Positions 1 to 11,052 of a stretch of DNA of 30,000 nucleotides are shown here, piece after piece (positions within the stretch are counted from its first letter, which is position 1; each line of letters begins with the position of its first letter). The notes beneath the pieces are model-generated. The model had not been told where the DNA came from and ran no database searches. It worked only from the letters and a program-made list of their open reading frames with translations. The translations under genes and the position numbers were made by a program. This stretch comes from Glandiceps talaboti (Eukaryota > Hemichordata > Enteropneusta > Spengelidae), in assembly GCF_964340395.1 (NCBI RefSeq), contig NC_135567.1, positions 10,394,484-10,424,483 of the forward strand, written 5' to 3'.

Positions 1-175
1 CCGTGGCAAGGCCACAAACTCAAGCAGATACATACATTATTAGATATATGTATGCTTTGACTTTTAAATCGGCGTTTCTCCTTCACTAATCATGACAATG
101 GTGATGTTTATAATGAAATTGAGCATTATTTGTGAAAACAAATAACAGAGTTGTTCTGCTTAGATATAGTGGGTT

Positions 176-358
176 CTCTATTTTGTTGTTTGTTTATTTG
201 TGTGTGTATTTGTTTGATTGTTTGTGTTTGTTTGTTTGTTTTTTGTTTATTTGTTTGTTTGTTTGTTTGTTTGTTTGTTTGTTTGGTTATGTGGTTGTTT
301 GATTGTTTGTGTTTATGCATGTTTGTTCGTTTGTTTGTTTGTTTGTTTGTTTGTTTGC
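176..358. repeat. (TTTG)n tetranucleotide microsatellite
   Basis: Runs of the unit TTTG, purest at 241-290 and 323-358, with a degenerate middle (TTGATTG, GTGTTTATGCATG). Open frames across it on either strand are only repeat translations (Cys-Leu-Phe-Val or Lys-Gln-Thr-Asn). The same unit, or its complement AAAC, recurs at 5580-5653, 17223-17270 and 24568-24627. Confidence 0.95.
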
Positions 359-774
359 TTATCATCTCGAGATAAATCGTTCAGATTGATGCAAATTATA
401 TTTAGTTTACAATATGTCCCAGGAATTTTTCATTGCAGAATTAAAACCACGCACGTACAAAATCAAGCATACAAAACATAAATTCGTTGGTTTTCTTATA
501 TATTTTGTTTTTATAAATGTTTGTTCTTCTTTGTTGTTAGGTTGTTTTTGTGAAGTTTCTTAAATGTCATGTACTTATTTATAAGTATTTACGATTATGA
601 CTATTTACCTGAATTACATTTCTGATTTCAAGTCATGTTTATGTCTACAAACATGGAACAATAGAATGCCTTCGGTCCCCAAACAAGTGGAAAATATTTC
701 TGATGTTTTGAGATGAACCTTGAATTCATATAAGTTACTTGTGCGTCAATAAATGGAAGAGTACACATATACAA
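359..774. other. AT-rich unannotated stretch
   Basis: Flank between the TTTG array and a SINE fragment. I see no repeat unit, no frame longer than the spill-over from the microsatellite, and no RNA-like fold. Confidence 0.6.
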
Positions 775-938
775 AGGCTGCAATGGATTGTATGAACCCC
801 TGGGAGTTGAAGAAGTATAAAGGGCCGTTGTGACGCTATAGAGCCATACCAGGGGTATTAATTGTAAAGCGCTTTGAGCACAAATTTGGAAAGCGCTATA
901 TAAGCAACATTATAGTAATCATTACTATTATTATTACA
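775..938 (+). mobile_element. SINE family A, copy 1 (5'-truncated)
   Basis: This is the 3' half of a SINE that also occurs at 4586-4886 (+) and 5564-5876 (-). Shared blocks in order are 'ggctgcaatggattgtatg', 'gggagttgaagaagtataaa', 'attgtaaagcgctttgagca' and 'aagcgctatataagcaacat', followed by a degenerate ATT-rich tail (about 907-938). The tRNA-like head and central core seen in the other copies are missing, so it is a 5'-truncated copy, which fits LINE-dependent retroposition. Family A is non-autonomous and codes for nothing. The three-way match is read directly; the SINE assignment follows from the tRNA-like B box in the copy at 5.6 kb. Confidence 0.8.
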
Positions 939-2891
<1,953 letters not shown>

Positions 2892-4585
2892 CGTGATTCA
2901 CTGCTCGATTAATTTACCATAGATTGCACTTCTAATGCGATTGTTATACAAACTATTACGTTATGACAACTCATGTATAATACTATTGTTATTATAGGAG
3001 GGAAGGCCGATCGTAAATTGAACAGCCATGTATAAAAAGACTTTCAAAGTGATACTCAAGGGGGGGGTGTTCAGAAAATGAATCACCAAAAACATAGAAA
3101 GAGCTCTGATATAATGGCAACATTAAAGAGACACATTATGAAAAATATATTATTTGTTGAATGGTTTATCCAATAAGTTGTTCAAACTACTATTTCAAAT
3201 TCATCAAAAACGAACAGTATACTCGAAAATGATCAAGAGCACGGACATTTTGCGTGTACTAGGCAAAGCTCGCCGCTCATTTGCTCCGTCTGTACAATTG
3301 TCTTATCTCTCTCAACCGTCCAGTGATGATATACATGACGCGTTACAGTACACGGTAACTTTTCAACCGCCGTTTCTGAATCCGATACCGCCGCGACGTG
3401 TTACTTCAACGATATATTGCTATGGTTACCTGTTTTTTGGTAATCTTTAACTTAGGGATGACTTAAATTGATAGAAAAGGAGTTGGTAATTCAAAACTGT
3501 AGCATTTCCTTAACATTCAAGAATATCTCACTTTTTTCCCAAAACTAAATTTTCCCTGTCGCACATGTTTGAAAAGAGTTTTAAATTGTTGAATATCAAC
3601 AGATCCATAACAAAAAATTTACATTTTCGGAAACCAAAATTGTGTTGACTGTCCAGTTGAACCTACATGAAAAGGTGATGCTAAAAACCAAGTGGTCTTA
3701 GCTTTTCCGCATTTACGCAAAACGTTATGTTTATATGTAGCTTTCATTTCCACTTTTTTGAGAGAAAAGTAATCAACACTTGCTTACGACATATATTTGA
3801 CTTGAGACGATTGAAAATAACAAGAAGGACTCACCAAACTCCAGTCTTCTGCTGCAGTAGTAGTAGTAAGCGTCGCAAACAGGTTTAAAGTAAACACCCT
3901 CTTTTACAGCTTCTTATATATACAGTTACTTTATTTATTACCCTAGAGAAAAAAAGTAAAGTTGTCGACTGAATGAGAAAGTGATGGGAAATGAGTTCAT
4001 TTGTCCTCGTTCGCAGAATTATTTATAATCTTGATTGATTATTCATTTATGCACTTCATTATTGAACTGTAGAACTTTAGAAATGTTACCCTTGTTTCAA
4101 GTAAAGTCGTTTGAACTGTATATATCAAGTGACTAGAACAAAGTCGCAAATTTCTTTGAAGTTGTGCACATTTCATTTATTTGCAATTATTGTACAGACT
4201 TGGTTTGGTCATAGCATCTATCTAGACGAACATAAAACTCGTTAATTCATATGTTTTCAGCACAAAGTTCATGCCATTTTCGATAAAACTGACTTCATTA
4301 TGTAAAGGACCACATACGTCGGTTAGGAGAAAATGTGTATAAATAAAACGGTCCAGTATGTTGTAGAAACTATTTGTTTTCATCAACTGAATGACGTCAC
4401 TCAAACCCTCGTTTCCATTGGATTCAAACATTGGGGTTTAGTTCATGCAGTCAGCAAATAGTAATAAACTCAATCTTTCCATTGAATAGTTTAATGTCTT
4501 GTCCAAAGGTAGCACTGTTAATTATTGAGCGACTTTTTAATATTCATTTCTATGGAACTGTTTTTTTTTCGATAATAAAGCTAGA
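2892..4585. other. Unannotated 1.7-kb stretch
   Basis: No gene recognised. The longest frame is 3154-3450 (+), 98 codons, with no signal peptide, domain or repeat that I know and no supporting context. Small features are a 7-G run at 3061-3067, a short (GTA)n at about 3855-3869, an isolated TGACGTCA octamer at 4392-4399 and poly-T at 4561-4569. Confidence 0.6.
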
Positions 4586-4886
4586 CAAGGGGAGTCATGA
4601 TGGTTAGCGAGGACGGCTTGGAATCTGAGTGGCTAAAGTCCTTGGGCAAGATTTGAACCACGACTGTGCCACAGTTCACCCAGCTGTATAATATGGGACA
4701 TGGTAGGATGTAGGTTGCAATGTGAAGGCTTTAATCCCATGCGCTTAAATGGCTGCAATGGATTGTATGCTCCCCAGGGAGTTCAGGAAGAATAAAGGGC
4801 TGTTGTGCTGCCATTGATCCGTGCCAGGGGTAATAATTGTAAAGCGCTTTGCGCACAGAAAAAGTGTTATATAAGAACAATCAATA
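4586..4886 (+). mobile_element. SINE family A, copy 2 (nearly full length, B box deleted)
   Basis: Order along the element: a remnant tRNA-like head (about 4594-4624, 'ggttagcgaggacggcttgg'), a central core (about 4634-4705, including 'ccttgggcaagatttgaacc' and 'cacccagctgta'), a linker with 'taggttgcaatgtgaaggct', then the 3' body from 4750 shared with the other copies, ending 'gcgctttgcgcacag' and 'tatataagaacaatc'. Compared with the copy at 5564-5876 it lacks 41 bp covering the B box. The two ends of that gap carry the 4-bp repeat TCTG, so it looks like a microhomology deletion. Without the B box this copy should not drive RNA polymerase III transcription. The core resembles conserved SINE domains I recall from other invertebrates; I did not verify this. 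Confidence 0.8.
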
Positions 4887-5563
4887 TCTATCATGATTTG
4901 AAAAATGAAATATCGTTCTATCATGCTGCATTCCCAAGATATCGTCTGAAATTTAACTAGATGGCATGGCGCACCCTACATGATCAATGATTTATAACTG
5001 TGTCAAATATAAGTATAAAACATTTAGTATATTCCAATGTCATAGCACCAAAGTACCGATCGCGTGCATTACAATAGTGTAAAGATCAAAGACCGAGATA
5101 ATTGTTACAGAAACACTGTGTTCAAATCCTCTCTAAGAGTCCATGTATCATCAACACGGGTCATAAATTCTTAAGTTTTTTTTTTTTTGACAGTGAGGAG
5201 TAAATTCGGTCAATGTATATGGCCTAAATATCTGTATTGCTCTTTGACTTGAAATTGCCTTTCTATGTAATTTTGGCATTCACGTTGGAACCAGGACACT
5301 TTATCAAATCATATGTATGTCTATACTACATCTTACATCTTAAGCCTATGGTTTTAAAATTGCCACATTCTATAGTTTTGACGTTCACTAAAAATGTCAT
5401 TTATAAAATCTTCTGATAATTAAATTAATTTGCTATGTGGTAAAAGGGACTGGGCTGGTTCGAAAGAGAAATATAATGTTGTTAATACTGAATGCTGTGA
5501 ACGACTGTAAATCTGGATTTGTTTGTTACAGACATATTTTCGCTTATTTGACTAAAACATAAT
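4887..5563. other. Unannotated stretch
   Basis: AT-rich and unique-looking. It contains a poly-T run at about 5178-5188. No frame, RNA gene or repeat family recognised. Confidence 0.6.
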
Positions 5564-5876
5564 AATAACAATAATAATAATGTTTGTTTGTTTGCTTGTT
5601 TGTTTGTTTGTTTGTTTGTTTGTTTGTTTGTTTGTTTGTTTGTTTGTTTGTTTAAATAAAGCGCTTTACCACTCTGGGATCAAAGCCCTTTACAATTATT
5701 ACACCTGGCTCGGATGTTTATCGACACAATGGCCCACTATACTTCCTCAACTCCCTGGGGAGCATACAATCCATTGCAGCCTTTATAAGCGCATGGCCAC
5801 TCAGAAACAAATAGCAGCGATGGGGCTCGAACCTACAACCTGCAGATTCTAAGCCGGCCACTCTAACATAAACACA
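5564..5876 (-). mobile_element. SINE family A, copy 3, minus strand, with a microsatellite in its tail
   Basis: Read on the minus strand. The tRNA-like head runs from about 5876 and includes a B box GGTTCGAGCCC (5823-5833). It is followed by 'atcgctgctatttgtttctg', the 3' body with 'ggctgcaatggattgtatg' and 'gggagttgaggaagtat', the 'aagcgcttta' end (about 5656-5668) and an ATT tail (5564-5581). About 105 bp of the central core present in copy 2 is missing here; the junction is 'gagtggccatgcgc'. A (AAAC)n array (TTTG on +, 5580-5653) lies between the 'aagcgctttattt' end and the ATT tail, so it grew inside the tail. The B box is well formed; the A box is weak. Confidence 0.8.
5580..5653. repeat. 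(TTTG)n microsatellite inside a SINE tail
   Basis: About 18 TTTG units with a single TTGC-type interruption near 5593. It is flanked on the left by (AAT)n and on the right by the 'taaataaagcgcttta' end of the minus-strand SINE. In the other family A copies this junction is only 'ataagnaacaatt/att', so the array is an expansion within the element. Confidence 0.9.
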
Positions 5877-6402
5877 AATTAAGTAGTGACTAAAATGCCT
5901 TCTTGTAAATGAACGCAATATACCAGTCTGGTAATTAGTAAAAATAAGTAGTGACTAAAAACACCTTCTTGTAAATGAACACAATGTACCAGTCTGGTAA
6001 TTAGTAAAAAATAAGTAGTGAATAAAACACCTTCTTGTATATGAACACAATGTACCAGTCTGGTAATTAGTAAAAATAAGTAGTGACTAAAATACCTTAT
6101 TGTACATGAACACAATGTACCAGTCTGGTAATTAGTAAAAATAAGTAGTGACTAAAATGCCTTCTTATACATGAACAAAATGTACCAGTCTGGTAATTAG
6201 TAAAAATAAGTAGTGACTAAAACACCTTCTTGTACATGAACACAATGTACCAGTCTGGTAATTAGTAAAAATAAGTAGTGACTAAAACACCTTCTTGTAC
6301 ATGAACACAGTGTACCAGTCTGGTAATTAGTAAAAAAATAAGTAGTGACTAAAACACCTTCTTGTACATGAACACAATGTACCAGTCTGATAATTAGTAA
6401 AC
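5877..6402. repeat. Eight-unit minisatellite, 65-67 bp unit
   Basis: The phrase 'accagtctg' recurs at 5922, 5988, 6054, 6119, 6184, 6249, 6314 and 6381, giving spacings of 66, 66, 65, 65, 65, 65 and 67. Each unit also carries 'aaataagtagtgactaaaa', 'ccttcttgta', 'atgaacacaatgt' and 'ggtaattagta'. Units differ by only a few substitutions and A-run indels, so the array is young. Its left edge coincides with the 5' end of the minus-strand SINE. A minus-strand frame crosses part of it, but the 65-bp spacing breaks frame, so it is not a repeat protein. Each unit contains the interrupted palindrome ACCAG-T-CTGGT. Confidence 0.95.
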
Positions 6403-6700
6403 ATTAGTATTTGAGAGAACTTGCTGAAGGCTGTACAATCTCAACATATTTTTAACAGTGAAAATGTCTCATTTTGCAGAATATCATAAATGTGTTCATG
6501 TATAATTGTTTCAAAATCATAACACGTTGTGTGTGTTCCGTGCATGTGTTAATTATATTCAACGACCAATCCTTAATATCACTCTTGGGGCATAGCTTGT
6601 AAATACTTATTAAGTTAAGGATTTAATTTTCTAAACTGTAACAATAATTTATTATTTTGGTAATGAGGATAATTATATTCAAGTATGTACACATTAATAT
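6403..6700. other. Unannotated stretch
   Basis: AT-rich spacer between the minisatellite and the pentanucleotide region. Nothing recognised. Confidence 0.6.
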
Positions 6701-7275
6701 TCTATGTCGTGCTATGCGATGACATGCGAATCGATGTGATGCGATGCGAAGCAACGTTGTGCTATGATATGCTATGCTATGCTATGCTATGCCATGCCCT
6801 GCTATGATGTGCTCTGCTGTGCTGTGCTGTGCTTTGCTATGCTGTGCTGTGCTGTGCTGTGCTATGCTATGCTATGCTATGCTATGCTATGCTATGCTAT
6901 GCTATAATATGCTAAGTATGGTATGCTATGCTATGCCATTGTACGCTAGACTAGGCTGGGCTAGCCTAGGTTATACAGTACTGTGCAACAATGTACTGTG
7001 TTATGTTTTGGTAATCTATGACACATTTTGCTACGCTAGGTTCTACTACATACTCTACTCTACTCGGCTCTACCATGCTCACTTCTACTCTACGCTGCTC
7101 TATTCTACTCTATTTCACTGTGATCTGCTCTACCACGCTCAATTCTACTCTTCTCCACTCTACTCTGCTCTACCATGCTTAACTCTAATCTACCTTACAC
7201 TACACTACCTCACTCTACTCTACTCTACTACACTATACTATACCCAACTCTAATGTACTCTACTCTGTTCTACTC
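6701..7275. repeat. Degenerate pentanucleotide arrays: (TATGC)n then (TACTC)n
   Basis: From about 6701 to 6965 the sequence is built on TATGC, with TGTGC-type variants at 6810-6860 and a nearly pure stretch at about 6858-6900. After a transition (6965-7025) it is built on TACTC/CTCTA with many variants to about 7275. A 5-bp unit gives frames with a 5-residue period, hence the 159-codon frame on + (Met-Leu-Cys-Tyr then Tyr-Ser-Thr-Leu), which is not a gene. Sequence decay is much greater than in the tetranucleotide arrays, so this one is probably older. Confidence 0.9.
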
Positions 7276-7380
7276 TACACTTGTGTACTAGGAATCTCAG
7301 AAATCCCAATATACAAATAAAAACACTATCACAGACAACATACAACTAAACAGACAAATGTACAACAATACTATGTAGGT

Positions 7381-7387
<7 letters not shown>

Positions 7388-7411
<24 letters not shown>

Positions 7412-7423
7412 CCAGTCCAGTCT

Positions 7424-7517
<94 letters not shown>

Positions 7518-7525
7518 AGACTGGA
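7388..7525. repeat. (AT)n tract inside a palindrome with unique arms
   Basis: The arm TCCAGTCTTGCA starts at 7416 and its exact complement TGCAAGACTGGA ends at 7525. Between them the sequence is (TA)n with a single ACA interruption near 7479. The whole is a near-perfect inverted repeat of about 110 bp. A second partial copy of the arm (TCCAG at 7411) and an outer AT block (7388-7410) lie on the left. It should extrude as a cruciform. Confidence 0.9.
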
Positions 7526-7684
7526 TTTCTATCACATTTATTACAATTCAGTGAATTCACAGTTTAAAATGAAAATAGATGGAATGGTTTAGACCTTTTG
7601 TAGCAATGTTTCCTTGCGAGGGGAACTTTGAGTCGCCGACCTGGGGGTAGAGTTTGCAACTGAGAATGTAGTGGGTGTTTGCCA

Positions 7685-7880
7685 ACCTTTCTAGAACCAG
7701 GAAATTAGCTTTGATGAGTTGCCGCTCTGAGTATAAAACGCCACTATGTTATGAATCGGACTTAATGTCTAAGTTAAAAACTTCAATTTAAATAACCCCT
7801 TTCCTTTGTCTAAACAAGTACTTTAAGAAACTCGCTACGTGTTTCTTGTCCTTGGACGTCGTAAAAATTGACCGTCAGGA
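7685..7880 (+). repeat. Interspersed repeat family B, copy 1
   Basis: Colinear with 9461-9600. Shared blocks in order are 'tttgatgagtt', 'gccgctct/aagctct', an A-rich step with 'aaacgcc/aaatgcc', 'gacttaatgtct' followed by 'agtta', then 'cctttgtctaaacaa/cttttgtgtagacaa'. The blocks keep their order and rough spacing, so this is an interspersed repeat. Its type and ends are unknown. Confidence 0.5.
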
Positions 7881-8400
7881 GACGATGTGGTTATTAAGAA
7901 TTCCCCTACGTACACTACTCTGTCTGTAAGCCCTAAAACGCAGGTGTAATAAAGACATCGCTATACCCATAAATTTGAATGTCTCTCAAAACAAAGACTC
8001 AAAGATCATGTTCGTCTTCCCCGAGGGACGTTTCGTCAATGAAATGACCGGAACTGTTAGAATGTAAATTCGCAGTTGATGATGTCACATACCCGCCAAA
8101 AATAATCTGAATTCGTGTCAGAATTCCCAAGTTGTATACATTTAAATAATCGTTAGGACATTAGCCATTAAATAGACAATATACATTAATAATGGCTGGT
8201 TTATTGCGATACTCATTACTGATCACATTGAATTGTGTCATTAATCACTTCTTTGGATTGATTTCACGTCAAAGTTCACATAGTCGCGGTCTGTCTCACT
8301 TAAGCCTTGGTATTCTATGACTAAAACTTATGTGTTACTCACACAAGACTTGCTCTTATTTTTATTTATTTATTGTGTGCTCCAAGTGATTTTCATTCTT
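7881..8400. other. Unannotated stretch
   Basis: No gene recognised. The 121-codon frame beginning at 8317 only becomes long by running into the microsatellite that follows. Confidence 0.6.
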
Positions 8401-8406
8401 ACACAC

Positions 8407-8442
<36 letters not shown>

Positions 8443-8656
8443 GCGCGCACGCCCGCACGCACGCACGCACGCACTCACGCAGGCAAGCAGACAGGCAGGC
8501 AGGCATACATACATACATACATACATACATACATACATACATACATACATACATACATACATGCATGCATGCATGCATGCACGCACACATACATACATAC
8601 ATACATACATACATACATACATACATACATACATACATACATACATACATACATAC
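8401..8656. repeat. Compound ACAC/ATAC/ACGC/CAGG tetranucleotide array
   Basis: Order: AC with ATAC (8401-8440), CACG/CGCA (8441-8478), CAGG/CAGA (8479-8502), ATAC (8503-8560), ATGC (8561-8580), CGCAC, and ATAC again (8588-8656). Every block derives from a neighbour by one substitution. Both strands are open in several frames as Tyr-Ile-His-Thr or Met-Tyr-Val-Cys repeats, which are not genes. Its right edge joins the 3' end of a minus-strand SINE. Confidence 0.95.
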
Positions 8657-8988
8657 ACAAAGCGTCACATATTTCTACATAAATTCATCCACGTTTGGGA
8701 CTTAGTGCCTGGAACTATGTTGCCCTCTCTGTATCACATCATTGTGGAACTATCAAGGTTATCCCATAGATCACCCTGGCCCGGCAAACAGCGCCATAGC
8801 TCCATATGAGTAATCGCCCCGACTCATTACTCCTGGATTCCCCCAAGTCGTTGAGTGATATTGTCTATCAATCTAGTTTGTAGCACAGTCATCCGGGTCA
8901 CAAATATTCCCTGTCTCCAGTGGGACTCGATCCCATGATCTCCTGGCTGCTAATACTGAGCTCTAACCACTATGCCACTTGAAGCCTA
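8657..8988 (-). mobile_element. tRNA-derived SINE (family C), minus strand, ending in a GTAT tail
   Basis: On the minus strand the head (about 8988 to 8915) has a good internal polymerase III promoter: A box TGGCATAGTGG (8967-8977) and B box GGATCGAGTCC (8923-8933), 33 bp apart, with a T-arm-like 'gggatcgagtccc'. The body, unrelated to tRNA, continues to about 8657 with 'ggagctatggcgctgtttgc' and 'gcaacatagttccaggcac'. It passes directly into (GTAT)n, the complement of the ATAC array. I infer a tRNA-headed SINE whose 3' tail is a tetranucleotide repeat. No other copy is present here. It is not a functional tRNA gene because the acceptor and anticodon stems do not pair well. Confidence 0.7.
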
Positions 8989-9460
8989 TTTACTTATATA
9001 ACAAGTGTTTGCTTATCCTAGAAATGAGTTTATAGAATATATTTAGATCTATCTTATATTAGGTTATAAAAGCTGTGCTTTCTATAACTCGAGAAGGGGT
9101 TAGTTTCAAATAATTCTATTCATTTTTCACTTTGAGCCCTTTTCATTGTGTTCAGTTGTGATTTACTATCTTACAAAAGACCAACATTTCTGATGAAAGA
9201 AAAATTGATAAAAATTATATCTTTTTGTCATTTTGTAAAACTAACATTCTTAAAAGTACCGGTATTTTTTTTCTTCTCCGATCTCATTATCACTGTTCCC
9301 GGTTAAAAAGAGATAATAGGAACATATGTGATTTAAATATGACTTAGGGTTATACGGGTCTAGTGCCATGCATACCTTTTTGGACTTTTTCACGGATATG
9401 GCACTAACACCTCCATTTCTTGTGATATCAAATTTTCAACACTCTTTCTGCACTCAGTAA
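8989..9460. other. Unannotated stretch with a small hairpin
   Basis: AT-rich, no gene. One perfect 9-bp inverted repeat, TAGTGCCAT (9361-9369) and ATGGCACTA (9398-9406), encloses a 28-bp loop. It is too short to assign. Confidence 0.55.
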
Positions 9461-9600
9461 CTAGGGTTTGATGAGTTTAAGCTCTTAACAAAAAAATGCC
9501 ACAAACAGATGTATCTGACTTAATGTCTCAGTTAGAACGCTGACCACTTTCTTTTGTGTAGACAACTATTTCACAGGCTCCATGCTAAAATATACGTTTC
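9461..9600 (+). repeat. Interspersed repeat family B, copy 2
   Basis: Diverged second copy of 7685-7880, same orientation. Best-preserved blocks are 'tttgatgag', 'gacttaatgtctcagtta' (from 9517) and 'ttttgtgtagacaa'. Divergence is high, with many substitutions and small indels between blocks. The type of element is unknown. Confidence 0.5.
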
Positions 9601-10763
9601 GGGCCTTTGTCTGGATATTCGGCGTTCGTTGCATAAACTGTTTTCCCACACACAACACAAAGTCGAGCAGTAAATATTATTTTATACATCTATTGAGACA
9701 TAATCTTCATCATGTTGGAGACATCAAATGCCACTTCAATAATGTTCTCATAAATGTCAATAATACTTTACATAAACAGATGTTGTACATATCTATCAAC
9801 ACACTCTTATATTTCTTATACCAATATTAATTGTAATCCAATTCCTGTATTCTCTAGCTTTTAGTAGTACTTATTCCTTGAAATAAAGCATTCTGATTGT
9901 AGCCACAATTTGAGTAACTTCTCTCTCTTATTATATCCACCGTTCCTACCCTCTACCTCACAACAACCTGCTTTCTAATGTGCCTATCCACGCATCAGAT
10001 ATTAGTAACAGCTTCAAGTTTCATAGCAAACGTGATAAAGTTTACACCATGTTCTTCAACTTTTGTTCACCCCTTTCAAAACTCACCCTTTACAAGCGAA
10101 AATACTGCAACAAATAATAATTGTTATCTACTGTTTTTTGAAATTTTACATTTTTATCAGCAAAATATCAAAAAGAAATGTGGGAATAAAATTAAAAGCA
10201 GAGACAAATCAGAAGAAGTACACTTTGTTGCTTAAAGGTAATGTAAAGCAGCACGTTGCATTGTAACAGTTCAAATCGGTTTCGGGGGAAAAAACAAAAC
10301 CGCGCAAAACTTAGAAAGACAGTACTGTTCAATGAAACACAAAATCTAATATGTAAACGGCGACAGGTTTTAATTAAAGTAATATTAAGTAAAGTAAACG
10401 TGTTGGACCTTAAAAGGATTAGCCAATGGGTGGATTAATTCTAATAGAGGAAGTCCGTCTAGTAAGCTCTTTGGTATTAAGTTCATTTCATCCAGAAAAA
10501 AACGTAAGTCGCAGGAAGCGCTGAGAGGTAATTAAAGGCCGGCGTCAGATTATCTGGAGCCTGGGTTGACTACGTAATAGGTCATTTGGTATACGTTGAT
10601 TGCATACTATTGCATCGATACAGTTGAAGGCGTATTTTGAGGAGAGATGTTGAAAACCAGATAAATATAGGGGAGTTACAGAATAAATGTAAACTCTATG
10701 CTCAAAACTACTTGTATGGCTGTTTGCTGTTGTTTCTCTCCATTTCAATACATATATTCATTC
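9601..10763. other. Unannotated 1.2-kb stretch
   Basis: Frames at 9582-9830, 9978-10235 and 10256-10438 (+) are each under 90 codons, AT-biased and without domains. No RNA gene or repeat family recognised. Confidence 0.6.
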
Positions 10764-10968
10764 ATCTATATATCTATCTGTTAAAATATCTACCTAACTG
10801 TCTGTCTGTCTGTCTGTCTGTCTGTCTTTCTTTCTGTCTGTCTGTCTGTCTGCATGCCTGCCTGCCTGTCTGTCTGTCTGTCTGTCCCTGTCTCTTTTCT
10901 GTCCCTGGCTCTGTCTGTCGGTCGGTCGATCCGTTATCACCATACAGGTATATTTATCTGTATGTCTG

Positions 10969-11003
<35 letters not shown>

Positions 11004-11052
11004 GTCTATCTGTCTATCTATCTATCTGTCGGTCTGTCGGTCGGTCGGTCCT
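10764..11052. repeat. (TCTG)n/(TCTA)n compound microsatellite
   Basis: TCTG units dominate at 10801-10905, with TGCC and TTTC variants. A degenerate bridge with GTCGGTCGG follows at 10910-10950. TCTA/TCTG alternate at 10966-11030, ending in (GGTC)n at 11031-11050. The 139-codon frame starting at 10637 is mostly translated repeat (Cys-Leu-Ser-Val, Tyr-Leu-Ser-Ile). Confidence 0.95.

Noticed and set aside
1-13. Window start 'gtggcaaggcc' matches the complement of 'ggccttgccac' at 20132 and 20244
   Set aside because: The match is about 11 bp and does not extend, so it gives no evidence for a shared repeat.
3154-3450. 98-codon frame as a small gene
   Set aside because: No signal peptide, domain, splice context or codon pattern supports it; such lengths arise by chance in 30 kb.
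5877-6402. CRISPR-like regular spacing
   Set aside because: Units are contiguous and homologous throughout their 65 bp; there are no unique spacers, and the setting is an animal genome.
6774-7253. 159-codon Cys/Tyr/Leu-rich frame
   Set aside because: Entirely a translation of the pentanucleotide arrays.
8915-8988. tRNA gene on the minus strand
   Set aside because: A and B boxes are present, but acceptor and anticodon stems do not form properly and the sequence continues into a SINE body.
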